Shown: positions 53,696-64,000 of the stretch, piece by piece
Layout of the letters: each line of letters starts with the position of its first letter
Numbering within the stretch: position 1 is the stretch's first letter
NCBI GenBank assembly: GCA_020744425.1
Contig: JAGMUV010000041.1
Span: forward strand, 350,859 to 414,858
Length of the DNA stretch: 64,000 nucleotides
Direction of reading: 5' to 3'
From: Dactylonectria macrodidyma
Lineage: Eukaryota > Ascomycota > Sordariomycetes > Hypocreales > Nectriaceae
Position numbers and translations under genes: made by a program
The notes under the pieces: model-generated
What the model was told of the DNA's origin: nothing
Database searches by the model: none
Seen by the model: the letters and a program-made list of their open reading frames with translations, nothing else

Positions 53696-55012
53696 ATGCA
53701 GTTTCTCCCTCCAGAGCTACAACAGCTGGTCTGTGAAAAGCTCTCCTTGGGTGACATGAATAGTGTTTCCCAGTGTAGCCGATACTACTATTCTCTCGTC
53801 ACGCCACTGCTCTACAAGAAACTCACGCTTCGTTTTCGCGCCGGGGTTCCTGACAGAGGAACGAAGTCTACACTGAGGGTTCTAAGCCATCGTTCTTGTT
53901 TACACGCTCTCATCCGCCACATCAGGGTGATCAGCGATGGTACCCGCTCCTGGCCAGATGGCCATTCGGATATGCTCAGCATCGTGCTGTCACCGATCCT
54001 CGCCCAAACAACCAATATTACAGCCTTCTCTACTTCCGTCAGCTGGGAGTATACAGACCACTGCTTTCGGGACCTCAAAGAGCTGGAAAGCCTACGTGTC
54101 CAGAACAGCATCGAGTTCAGCTGGGTCGCTTGGCACCTTTCCAACTGCAAATCTTTACAGAGGTTGCGCCTTGGAGTCTCTCCTTATTTGCCCATGATTA
54201 CTCCTCACGGTCTTTTACCTTATCTGAACTTGGCCAGAGTCAAAGACCTTTCCCTGCAGTGCGTTGATCTGAGGATGGTGAAACCATCCTTTGGGGCTTT
54301 CCGCAACCTCGAGCTCAACCTTTGCCAAGGTACGGATCGATTCCTTCAGCAACTGGAGGGACACAACGAGCTGAAGTCGTTTCGGTTGGCCGGCCATGTC
54401 TCCGACAGTACTTTGTCCACATTTCTAGGGAAGCTAGGCAGGAGCTGCCGGCTGGAAGAACTTGCTCTGAGAATCGGGAACTGCTCCAACAACGTCAACA
54501 TTGCACTGATCCGACCCCACTTCCAGAGTATCAGGCTCCTAGTGCTGGACTCCAGGCGTGAGATTACGGATCCTCGCTCCTCTAAGAAGTTCCACTTCCA
54601 CCAGGTGCAGGCCCTTCTCAACATGTGTCCGCATCTCGAGTTTCTTGGTCTTCCGGTAGAGTTCCGAGACGTCCAGGGAAGGAGGGGCCGAAGAAAGGAT
54701 ATTATGGTACGTTGTGTCCCTTCACGCACTAGTATAGCATCACGTCACTGACATAGGCACAAGCGCCTATCCCAAGTCCCTCTCCCCCTTAGGCACCTTC
54801 ACCTCCGCGGACATTGTGTGCCGATGGATCGTACACTGAAGGACGCAAAGTACCACCTGTCATGTCTCCGACTCGATGAAACCTTGACTGTATTTGTAGA
54901 CCACGGGAGCAGGACGCGGAAACATGCCTTCGGGGGCGACCGGTTTATGGGTCGTTTGGAAGTCACACAAGAGGAAAACCAACGCTTCTGCTTGGATTTG
55001 TACACGCTATGA
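53696..55012 (+). CDS. F-box protein with LRR-like repeats, one intron
   Basis: Exon 1 is 53,696-54,706 and exon 2 is 54,764-55,012, giving 419 residues. I chose the ATG at 53,696 because it begins the F-box itself (MQFLPPELQQLVCEKLSLGD then CSRYYYSLVTPLLYKKLTL). The upstream frame is open for 64 codons but has no ATG at its start. Leucine-rich repeats follow (RDLKELESLRVQNS, KSLQRLRLGV, RVKDLSLQCVDL, NELKSFRLAGHV, CRLEELALRIGN), ending with LPLRHLHLRGH and a final helix. The intron has a GTACGT donor and a CACAAG acceptor, so the acceptor is slightly unusual. Likely role: substrate receptor of an SCF ubiquitin ligase, from family knowledge. Confidence 0.8.
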
Positions 55013-55014
55013 GG

Positions 55015-55680
55015 AGTTGAAGTCACTTCGAGCTGCCATGGACTAGTTCTAAGCTCACCGATGGAGCGACATTTCAACAAGCTATTATACAATATCGTTA
55101 TCAGCCGAACCCTTTTCCAACTTTGTTAGAAATTCTTCCTATTCTGCTGTCTGCACTTCTTACTTTGCCGTCCGCACCATCAAGGGCGAGTTGCTTCTTT
55201 CACAAAGTCAAAAAAGCACAGTTTCCTTCACATTTTAAGCATTTTAAAAACCCAATGCTTTCATAGTTGCCTAAGATCAAGCATTTCCAGCTCATGCGAG
55301 CTGGGATTGTTAGAAATTCCCGCACACGAGATTCGTGTAGTAGATCTCAGCTTCAATCCAATTTTCTAAAAAGCAGTGTGCACTCTTCTCGGTCATCCTA
55401 GTCTCTCACTTTCTTCTCTCCATTCCTGTTAGTCGTTTCTCCAAAGAAAAAGATAAATCGTCATGAAAGCACGGAGCCGGCAACTAAAGTGGCCAGACCA
55501 TGCAGCCTCTCCTACCATAGTAGAAACCTCAGACGAACGTAGCTGACAGACGAGCCGCAGCCCAATGACTCATCAAAGCATTCTAAATTTGAGCCAAGTG
55601 ATGTACGTGTCAACAAAAGGTGAGTCATTGGCGCACTGCTGTGCTGGTGATGCCATGAGCATTCGACGGTCTCTGTCTCT
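55015..55680. other. Intergenic; possible LTR-like remnant
   Basis: TGTTAGAAATTC occurs at about 55,125 and 55,308. The second copy continues with CCCGCACACGAG, reminiscent of copia-type LTR starts. No matching end or target duplication was found. Confidence 0.3.
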
Positions 55681-55688
55681 ATTCGTAT

Positions 55689-55892
<204 letters not shown>

Positions 55893-55950
55893 GCCTGTGT
55901 CTATGTATAAGTTTATCTCTGTCTATTTCTCTATAATTCTTCGCGCTGCT

Positions 55951-56364
55951 CTTGTAGAACAAACCGGTCAAGACATTGGCGATCTATCGCCGAATGCACT
56001 GCATACTATCACACAAATTCCATCACGCTACGGAGACAAGATGGAGGAAATTGGCTGGTCTTGGGAGCTAATAGAAGAATCGACCAAGACGTTCATACAG
56101 AATTGGCGTCGGTGGTTCATTCTATGGTGCCGACATGATCACTGCGTCGTGCGGCTCTCGCCACCTGGGCACTGGCACTTTGTCGCTGTAGGAGAGGCGA
56201 AGGGCGAGGATGAACTCTTCGCTCCGGAGCTCTTGCACCTATCACAGATCTGGTTTCTTCAAAATCTGGTGCTGAATCTCCAAAACTGCATCTCCGCAGT
56301 CGGCAGAGGGCGATTCGAGTCATCCCTCATCCGTCATCCTCCTTCTCACGTACTAGCGGCTTAG
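55951..56364 (+). CDS. Hypothetical ORF downstream of the CTGT array
   Basis: After the microsatellite the frame stays open for about 138 codons (EQTGQDIGDLSPNALHTITQ, then GWSWELIEESTKTF, then WRRWFILWCRHDHCVVRLSP) and ends at 56,364. The sequence is not low complexity and is Trp-rich, so it may be an exon of an unrecognised gene; an acceptor-like CTTGTAG precedes it. No start codon was identified. Speculative. Confidence 0.25.
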   Translation, partial: LVEQTGQDIGDLSPNALHTITQIPSRYGDKMEEIGWSWELIEESTKTFIQNWRRWFILWCRHDHCVVRLSPPGHWHFVAVGEAKGEDELFAPELLHLSQIWFLQNLVLNLQNCISAVGRGRFESSLIRHPPSHVLAA

Positions 56365-56369
56365 TTAGT

Positions 56370-57260
56370 GCGAAGGATACCTCATCATCACACACAGGGA
56401 TGAGCCTACGTGATGGTATTTCACTTATTCAACAGAAAACTCTAATGTTGTGCACACTGTCACCTGGATGCCTAGAGCGAGGGGAGCAAAAGAGTGGTCA
56501 TCATTTAAGCTATGGTGGGGTGAAGCAAGAGGAGAGCATTGTGCAACCACGATATTTTCTGTGAAGGTGCAATAGTAAACACAATAGGTTCTATAATGAC
56601 TAGCAAGGCTGATGAAAGAGCACCTCGTTCTCCTTGTTGTCCTTTCTGTTTGTGTGCAAGAGCAAAACCTTGGAATGTGCAAAAGCGTACCGGTATATGT
56701 TTACACGTACACTCATGGACCTAGTGAAGAAGAGAAAGAATACCGGGGGAAAGAAAGAAGCAAACGGCTCCAATATGGGGCAAAGCAGCTTCTCGTGGCT
56801 ATTGGAACAAGCGAAGGTGCGCTGTGCTCGTCTTCCATGACTATCACTCTCGTCTCCTCGATCCACACTGGTCAAGCACGAAAGAATGAACTCCTTGTTT
56901 TGCTTCAGACGCAACCCTTGTTCCTATTCTTGTGATATGCGACGCAGCCCCAAAGTACAACGATGTCTTTTACAGCTTCGGCACGTATGCCTCCGGTACT
57001 ATGCACTTGAACCTCGGGAGCTTATACTCTGTCCCGTCCGCCCACATTCAAACCTAGGACTCAAATCAAACCACATTCTGAGGGCCAAAACCAACAAACG
57101 ATGCCGATGACGAAGACACCTGCGACTGGTGAACCAACTGCACACGTGCCGTTGTGCTGTGATACCTGTCCTGTGCTTTTATTACCTCCTGCAGGCGGCG
57201 CCGCAACAAGTGCGCCATCAGTGCCCTCCGTGTTCCGTACGCCAGGAGGAATGCTAAAAC
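56370..57260. other. No supported gene
   Basis: Overlapping short ORFs on both strands (60-107 codons), with no domain recognised. Confidence 0.4.
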
Positions 57261-57363
57261 AGAGAGAATCGCGTACAGCTAGTCCCATATGACACGTTCC
57301 AGCTTGCAGGCGCCGAAGCCCCTCGCATAGACTGCCCTGCCAATAGGACGAGCACGACTGCTA

Positions 57364-57949
57364 TCAACATATCGTGAAGGACAGGCACCACACGAGCCAT
57401 GTCAGCATGTGTGGCCTGAACACTAATACAAGCACTAGCCATACGCTCGAGGTCAAGAGCGAACTGGCTAATAGCCACTCCACTGCACGAGCCATGATAT
57501 ACACTATTTCCCCCGGAGGGTCCATGCCGACGTTCGTCTGCGACAGATTCCAGAACGGCTGCTGATACAGAGGCTGAGGTTTGTCGAACAAAACATAGCT
57601 GCCGTCCGTGTTCAAGCACATGGCTCCGGAGGAGGCGTTGTGTAGGGAGCTATTCTGGGAGGAAGCCGACGTGGTGACCTTGCGGTTGTTAGTGTGACGC
57701 GCTTAGGACTGCTGAGTCAGGCCGTACATTGAGGAGAGAGCAAAAATACGGGGCATCAGTCTGGGTCCCCAGCAGAAAAGGGACAGTGATAAGAACAACC
57801 AGCCAGGTAATCACCCATTCCTGAAACTCAATAAGAGTAGTACACGCGATGAGAAGTGCATGGATCGGTGCTGGGCTAGAAGGCCATTTTATTAACTCCC
57901 ATAATCCTCGATGACACACTTGTCGGGAGTGTAAAAGTAGTGTAGTCAT
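57364..57949 (-). pseudogene. Possible membrane protein relic, frameshifted
   Basis: Two adjacent minus-strand frames share coherent features. 57,949-57,689 has a hydrophobic span (LIEFQEWVITWLVVLITVPF), and 57,700-57,364 has NSSLHNASSGAMCLNTDGSY, AVEWLLASSLLTSSVWLVL and LTWLVWCLSF. They meet near 57,695 where a one-base shift joins them. The pattern suggests a multi-pass membrane protein broken by a frameshift, or an unrecognised intron. Family unknown. Confidence 0.35.
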
Positions 57950-57959
57950 TCTGGCAGTG

Positions 57960-58520
57960 GTATATTTTCTTTTGTTTTCATTCTTCCCTCCTTTCCTTCC
58001 CCTTTTTTTTTGTCTCCTCTTCTATGTCTCCCTGCCTTCTATTCCCCCCCAGGACTAAGAGGTAGCTGCGCGTAAGGGAAGCCCACAGGATGAAGACAAC
58101 CCAAAACCCTAAAACATTTTTACTCAATGATCGGTCATATGTAGCTGCCTTCTTCAGCAGGAGCATGACTCATCGCAGGCACCCTCCCTAACACAAATCA
58201 TTGTCAGGATGGGAAGTTTGTCTTGTACTTGCGTGTCGCGTCGATGGGTTCGTTAGTAACGTTACGGCATGAACATCTCTCGCGTCCGCAAATGCTAGTC
58301 CGATGAGTTGCGGGTCGCCGCATCGCTATCGCAGCCTGGTCGGCGCACTGCCTGGCAGCAGCGATGCGGATCGAGCATCCTGCGCTCCATCGAGAAATGC
58401 CGTGTCTGACCTACAGGCTCTAGTCTCAGGTGTGACGTAAGACACGATAGTAGGCGACAACCCCACGACGGGTCACAGCTGCAAAGCCCAGTCGTCTCAT
58501 TCTGAAACGAACTAACAAAG
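57960..58520. other. 5' flank of the second bZIP gene
   Basis: No gene seen. Pyrimidine-rich tract at about 57,965-58,045. Confidence 0.4.
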
Positions 58521-58525
58521 GTCAG

Positions 58526-59338
58526 ATGCGAGCCCCAGGTTGCAATAGGACTAGAAGTAGCCGCGCGTGTCCGGAACTGAAACTCGGAGTCCGTACTTCT
58601 GCGGGAGAAGCATGGGGCTGGGGCGACAAGACCCTGTACTTAAGATCAAGCCGGCACGCTGCTGGCCGACAGAGTATGCGCCAGGAACCAGAGGAGAAAA
58701 AGTTGGAAAAGAGAGAGAAGAACCGCATAGCCCAACGAAATCATCGAAAAAGGGAGGCGGAGAAGAAGCGTCAGTATGAGAAAAAGATAGTTGAGCTTGA
58801 AGCGAAGATGGATAGGCTAGCTGAGGCTGCTCGAAGAAATGACTTGGCGGACATGATATCAATCCTTCAGGGCGATGCTGAGAGCGCAACCGCAGTCGTG
58901 TGTCGTCGCCCGACAATAGAGCTGGGGACGCCGCTGTACACCGCCGCGGCTCCTCTTGCTCTTCCTCCTCCTCCTCCTCCTCCTCCTCCTCCTGCGATAG
59001 CGACGGCGGCGGCGACGACGACGGAGCTCGCGACCCTTCTACCTCCCAACGAAGCTACGGCATCGCCTGAGCCGGGCGGCTGGCTCAACATCTTCGAGCC
59101 AGTGCCTGAGCTGGAACCAACAACGGACTTTGTGTCGTCCTATCTACTCGAGGACGAGTTCGCATGGTTTGCTCCACCCGCATACGGGTCGGACTACCTG
59201 CCAGCTTTCTCTTCTTACCCATCCCATCCGTTTCAGTATCAGATACCGGATGGTAACATGTTCAACTTCAACCCTGCCACGGTGGATCCCTATCTCAGCT
59301 TTTCCTCATTTGGAGAGATGCCGATGCTTGGACTTTGA
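58526..59338 (+). CDS. bZIP transcription factor with poly-Pro tract
   Basis: A 270-residue uninterrupted ORF. The basic region KREKNRIAQRNHRKREAEKK (N-x2-A-Q-x-x-x-R class) starts near residue 62 and is followed by a short coiled coil (KIVELEAKMDRLAEAARRN). A run of 10 Pro (residues about 148-157) is encoded by a CCTCCT repeat. The C-terminal half is acidic and aromatic and looks like an activation domain (EPTTDFVSSYLLEDEFAWFA). The Met at 58,676 (MRQEPEEKK, just before the basic region) is an alternative and perhaps likelier start. No ankyrin repeats are present. Target genes unknown. Confidence 0.82.
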   Translation: MRAPGCNRTRSSRACPELKLGVRTSAGEAWGWGDKTLYLRSSRHAAGRQSMRQEPEEKKLEKREKNRIAQRNHRKREAEKKRQYEKKIVELEAKMDRLAEAARRNDLADMISILQGDAESATAVVCRRPTIELGTPLYTAAAPLALPPPPPPPPPPAIATAAATTTELATLLPPNEATASPEPGGWLNIFEPVPELEPTTDFVSSYLLEDEFAWFAPPAYGSDYLPAFSSYPSHPFQYQIPDGNMFNFNPATVDPYLSFSSFGEMPMLGL

Positions 59339-59339
59339 T

Positions 59340-60280
59340 GGATCGAAGCGCCGGTCAGCCAGACGCTCGGTGTGAGTGATCAAGGCGGCGAACTCGGAAC
59401 GGTAGATTGTTTGTTCGCAGCAGCACGATGGTGTCGAAATGTCAACGGCGCGAGACGCGACCTTCTAGCCTGTCTGCTGGTAGCTAATTTTGCCGATCAA
59501 TCACGCAACCTGAATAATGAATATCCGTATTGAGAAGAAGTCAATTGCATGTAAAATCGCCGGGCGGGCAGCCTCGGATGTCTTGGCGGGTGCGCATTTA
59601 ATTAAACAGCAACAAATGCTGCAAAGAGCCAAGACTTTTTACGCCGTAGTGAAGGGCGAATCGACGAGTGTGTTACTCAGAGAGCGCCGTTTAATTTCGT
59701 TTAAATAGCACACTGTACTTACTTACTGTACCAGTAACTAAAAGACCGCTCTAAAACGAGGCCAGTTAAAGTCGAGGTCGGATTTGGTATCGTCGTTTCA
59801 ACACTGTAGCTTTCTTGCTTTTTTTTTTTTTTTTTTTTTTTGAGACAACCGATCACTATGGCCTTCCGTGCCAATGCAACTTAGTAGCTATAGACAAGAA
59901 TTGCGCAAACTATTGGCGCCGGCGGCGCCGGCCCGTTTCGGATATGCTGCAAGGTGCGAACTGAAGACGGCACAGTGTTGGTATGATGTTGCTGCAATAT
60001 CGCTGCCATGTCGACGCGTGATGCCGGAATCAGCGTGACACGGGGCTGAAAAAGACAGACACAAGAAGTAGGTGGAATCCTAGACACCAAAAACGACCAA
60101 TTCTGACATGGGGAAGATGACCAAGAGACAACCTAAACAGGGGTCAGTGTTCCAGAAAGCTAAATCAAGAACACCCTCGACATCTCCCATGCAGAGGCTC
60201 TCGTCAATCGAGCCATGACTCAGTACTAGGCACTCGTTGCTATAGTACTCAACTGACATCGGCGCGTTACTTCAACTCAT
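59340..60280. other. Intergenic with a T22 homopolymer
   Basis: No supported gene. A pure T run occurs at about 59,819-59,840. Confidence 0.5.
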
Positions 60281-60284
60281 CCAG

Positions 60285-60815
60285 GTGCGTTTTCTGGAGA
60301 GGATGAGATTCTTCCCTCTGCGGCAGCAGCCTACAAAATGCTCGAAGGGCGCTCTGGCTGTGTCCGATTGGGAGCTTGCAGCAATGATGAACGAAGTTGT
60401 GCAACGGTCAACACAGCTGCTCCTTGGAATGCACAACAACCACGCCTTCCTTGCTGCTGCAACGCGCCTCGCATCGCAGACTTCATCAGCTTCTCCGTCG
60501 CGACTTTTCACATTCAATACGTCGATCTAATCATCATGCTCATCTATCTCGAAAGAGCCTATCCGACCCTAAAGAATGATGGCCAAGGTGCAAGTGTGTA
60601 CGCCGTACAGGATTCTCGTCGTCTTGCTCAATCTCGCGTACAAATTTGCCAACGATGGAGCCACGAGTTGGTGGGTGAGGCCCTGGCTGCGCAGTTTCGG
60701 CATCTCGGACGTGGAAATTTTCCAGACCGAGATGCACTTCTGGAACTGCTGGGGTGGGACCTCGCCGTGACCAAGGAGCAGTTCGATAAGACGTATGCGG
60801 GCTTGTGCTACGAAA
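60285..60815 (+). pseudogene. Cyclin-like protein relic, frameshifted
   Basis: Segments in three frames line up with a Pho80/Pcl-type cyclin fold: WELAAMMNEVVQRSTQLLLG, DLIIMLIYLERAYPTLK (cyclin helix 2), CTPYRILVVLLNLAYKFAND, WWVRPWLRSFGISDVEIFQT, and after a one-base break at about 60,735, LELLGWDLAVTKEQFDK. The E-x-x-F-LELLGWDL continuity across the last break is strong. Further breaks lie near 60,525 and 60,580. A decayed gene or assembly errors would both explain this. Expected partner: a cyclin-dependent kinase, from family knowledge. Confidence 0.55.
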
Positions 60816-61407
60816 TGCGTGTGCACGGGTCGTGGCCTGCTACTGCAGCAATATGGGCGACAAAAGCTCATGATCCAAGAGCAAACCACGCGATCCACAA
60901 GCCTCCACACGGTAGCTCTCGCCACAGAAAGACTGATCACCATAATAGCGGACTAGCTGTTTAGATTGGATCATGAAGACTACAGAGGTGCAATTCATGT
61001 CAGACGGAACGTCCTGGCCAGGTAGGTGCCTCAGGCCACAGCGCGGGTCGGGCGGGTCACTCGGAAATCCCACGCCCAACTCGCTAATCAACAAGAACAC
61101 CCCATCACATAGAGATTACAGCGAGAGGGGCTTCCTAGCTGATTCAATTGACGATTTCCCAATTCAAGAGATACATAATTGTCACATTTCTATTGCATTA
61201 GGCCCCTACATCAGACCGTACGACTGTCTTACCTCAGCAAGCTCAGACCATTTTACAAGAGGAGTCTAGCGATATTAGGACTAGCGCCAAAGGTCACGTT
61301 ACTTTTACGACTCCTCGAGTAAATAGTCTGAGGATTCTGCAACCCGCACACTGCTCTGCGTAAACTTTGTACCTTGTTTTCGCGATTCTGGAAATCACTT
61401 TTATGTA

Positions 61408-61701
61408 CGGAGGCAGCCTCCAAAAGTTTTCGGCCAGGAAAAAGCAATGTCAGCGCCACATCTAAAATAAATACAAAGAATACTTCAGGCTCATTTAATC
61501 CAACTAAACGCTACTAGAATATAGCGGGGTCTAGTCAGTAATTAGAAGATAAGCTTCCCCTCTCGCCCCTAAAGTTACAGAGGCATATTAGTATAAGCCT
61601 CGCTGTAGCCAATCCGAGTGCAATGTATCTGCAAGTAGCCACAGGGGTCGAAGAATATGGCGTATTTTAGCGCGGCCGAGGACTTTTGGAGGCTGCCTCC
61701 G
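61408..61701. mobile_element. 294-bp TA-flanked inverted-repeat element (MITE)
   Basis: The left arm CGGAGGCAGCCTCCAAAAGT is matched in inverse at the right end over about 28 bp with two mismatches. TA flanks both sides (61,406-61,407 and 61,702-61,703). The interior (about 235 bp) is non-coding. The TA flank suggests a Tc1/mariner-type origin. Confidence 0.75.
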
Positions 61702-61704
61702 TAT

Positions 61705-64000
61705 CCATTAACAACTACATCAAAGCACATTGTATTTGCCCTCAATTTCACTGGACTGTGCATAAAGCATCCCTCTATCTAGGCATCTATTTTGTGTACC
61801 ACCCCTATGCCTGTGTCTTGTGGAAAACTCTGATATGTCGTGAACTTGACCACATCGAAATCCTCATCCATTCGTTGGCATATACTTATACTTTGGACTG
61901 GTTGGGTGGGTGGGGAGATGGCCGAAGTTAAACCGCATACTCTGACGACACAAATCTTGGGTTTATATAGCCCAAAATTCACTCAGTTGCAGAATGACAG
62001 TCGTTGAATCGAAAAGTTCTCTTCAATTTACCGAACGCCTTGTGGTTGTTGTTGAAAATGAATATTAAGATGGAGTCCATTTCGTGGAAAAAACCTCCGC
62101 ACGCGCCCAAAAAGCTGGACAGAATCCTCAGACCATTTGCTCGAGGACCGTACCGATTAGGTATAGCGCGCACATGACTTTACAGTAGTAGTAGTAGATT
62201 TATTACGCCCGGGAGAACGGATCTCATAGGGCCATGGAACACGCTATGCTATTTACATTTCTGCCACCTTCAATCCTGACCACAAAGTAAAGCCCCACTC
62301 TCTCCCTGAATCGCTTTCTTCTGGCCTCGCTTGACTCTCTCTGACAGGCCTGCTTGAAGGCCAGCTTTACAGATTAGGTACAGTCCCGTCCGTTGCCTTG
62401 GCACGAGCAAAATGGTCTGAGCTTGCTGAGGTAAGGTTTCTGGCACGAAACTCGCCGAGCTTTTGCCGGGCGCCATTACTCGAGTTGGAAGGCGGTCAGG
62501 GTGGCCTATGACTCAGGATTGCGGTCACGATACGGTCTGTAGTTGTGGCCACAACACACAGAGTACGCTCGAGTGCCACTCTAGGTAGGTAGCTTTCCGA
62601 CACGATCAACCGCTGTTTACACTTCCACCTTAGATTTGAGGCTTCTCGTGACATCAGTCATCTCCCTCCGTCCTAGCTCAGTTACCCAAACCGAACACAC
62701 GTCCATTCACGAGTCAACGACCCTGATCCTCGCAAGTTTTTATACCTACCCTACAGTAAGAACTCGATAATTTCGTTTCTTTTTATGGGCCCGCGTTCAG
62801 CGATATGAGGAAGTGATCCGCGAAATTGTTGGTTGAGAAACAACCGGAACCACATAAGTAGGCTAAGGATTCCAGACGAAATCTGTATCTAGTTCTTAGT
62901 CTGTGCAGTGTGTGCATTAAGCGCTAATTTTGTTACTTTGGATGTCATGTGTAACATTCCCTCCCCACTTGAGCACCCAATGTGCCCGGCGCGTCCCCGA
63001 GTTCGTAGGGTCAATGACATATTCACTGCAACACGCGGCCTAATAAGTGACAGGCACATCTTGCCTGCGAAACACCCGTGACACCGGCAGAGTAATTACC
63101 CGCATGGTGAGGCGTAATGTAAGCTACACGTCGCGTAATGTACTCACTAACTTAGTCTTACCCGGTGGTCATGGTCGTCTTGGCGCAAAACACTGCGCAA
63201 CGCTTTGTGGACACACAAAACGTCAGATCGAGACACAGAGCGCCTGTCCCACCCAGTTGTGCCTATTATTAGCATGTGTGTGTGTACGAGCATTCTGGCA
63301 TGTAAGCAAGCGTCCTAACCGTTCAGTTAGCAATCAAACGGCGCATCCGTCAGTATGTATCGGGCAGTTAACTCATCCACAAAATGTAGCGAGGGCGCGG
63401 ACCGGGTGACATTTCGCGGACCGATCGCAGTCAAGGGTTGTGAGGGTGTGGAGTAGCAAATCAAATGAAATAGGTAGCAGCGAAGTCGCATGCCGTTCGT
63501 TACAAGGGATAGATTGTAAATGCGTTCCGTGATCTTCCACAAAACGGGCATAGTCAGAAGGCGTCCCAAGGACGGCGAGTAACTTTTGTTACCCTTTCCA
63601 AGTTTCAAGCTTCGATCGTGAAAGGCATTCGAGGCGGCGTTTCTCTCTATTGGGTGTTTTGAGTCCGGCGCGCATTCCTTCGTACAGTCCTGCGCCAGAC
63701 ACGCGTTACGCGCCCAGTTCACAAAAACATCGACCTCACTTCGACTAGTTTGAACCCCGAATACAGTGCTCCCCATTTTTCTCCAGTTTCTACCCAGTAA
63801 GCTTCGTGCTATGTCTCCTGGGCCGTTCCCAGGTCGGCCGAACCCAGCAGCCTCGGCGAGCGGTGTCCGCCACCCCCACACTTAGACACGCCGCCTGAAA
63901 AGGGGCGAATGCGACCTGAAGTTTTCGCCGATTACTAGCGACATGTCAATACATCTCTTGGGAGGTGGGCCCCGCTCCTATCTTTCACCCACCACATGTA
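61705..64000. other. Gene-poor end of the window
   Basis: No supported gene. The longest ORF (184 codons, minus, 63,327-63,881) has no recognisable domain and an irregular composition. 62,182-62,252 is a non-LTR tail copy. Confidence 0.5.
62182..62252 (-). repeat. Orphan 3' tail of a non-LTR-like element (copy 4)
   Basis: The minus strand reads AGCATAGCGTGTTCCATGGC, CCTATGAGATCCG, CCCGGGCGTAATAAAT and (CTA)n, a more diverged relative of copies 1-3. Confidence 0.55.

Noticed and set aside
55125..55440. Solo LTR starting TGTTAGAAATTC
   Set aside because: No matching ...AACA end, no target duplication and no second full copy in the window. Kept only as a weak remark.
63327..63881. 184-codon minus-strand ORF near the window end
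   Set aside because: No recognisable domain, irregular composition and no splice or promoter support.

Overview
The window looks like an accessory, repeat-dominated part of a filamentous ascomycete (Pezizomycotina) genome. The evidence is short introns with GT(A/G)AGT..AG borders, fungus-specific protein families (2EXR, PTH11/rhodopsin-type membrane protein, secreted CVNH protein, fungal bZIPs) and fungal hAT, Helitron and Tad-like LINE relics. I could not place the species. I saw no tRNA, rRNA, CRISPR or bacterial-type operon.

Layout. 1-12 kb is a mosaic of copies, in both orientations, of an unclassified modular dispersed repeat. It carries decanucleotide minisatellites and a roughly 0.8 kb G-rich minisatellite, plus a 238-bp TA-flanked MITE. 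12.0-13.1 kb holds a frameshifted PTH11-like receptor relic. 13.3-23.9 kb is a hAT element split by a defective RepHel Helitron on the minus strand and a second Helitron N-terminal fragment on the plus strand. 23.9-26.7 kb holds a second hAT carrying its own 387-bp MITE, a palindromic 31-bp repeat block, a third hAT C-terminus and a CENP-B/pogo-type HTH fragment. 27-28 kb is an intact ATF/CREB-type bZIP gene, and 30.4-31.0 kb a putative DNA-binding protein. 31.3-35.5 kb returns to the dispersed repeat family. 36.5-37.4 kb has a large inverted repeat and a polypurine tract. 38.2-41.9 kb is a dead LINE lacking the RT active-site block. 41.9-43.6 kb is a GH18 chitinase relic split by a compact hAT that encodes a BED finger joined directly to the hAT dimerisation domain. 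45.2-48.2 kb has a hypothetical gene with a duplicated 5' flank and a 2EXR gene. 50.4-51.6 kb is another compact hAT with perfect 8-bp target duplications. 52.4-55.0 kb has a spliced secreted CVNH gene and a spliced F-box gene. 55.7-55.9 kb is a (CTGT)n array, 58.5-59.3 kb a second bZIP gene, 60.3-60.8 kb a cyclin-like relic and 61.4-61.7 kb a TA-flanked MITE. 61.7-64 kb is nearly empty.

How it fits together. The intact genes (two bZIPs, 2EXR, CVNH, F-box) are isolated single genes, not a pathway. Most other sequence is nested mobile DNA. The most unusual points are: two hAT elements that each reduce the transposase to a BED DNA-binding domain fused to the C-terminal dimerisation domain; related hAT ends that share a TIR core but carry different subterminal repeat words; and a modular repeat family whose members carry different expansions of the same 10-bp and 17/21-bp minisatellite units.
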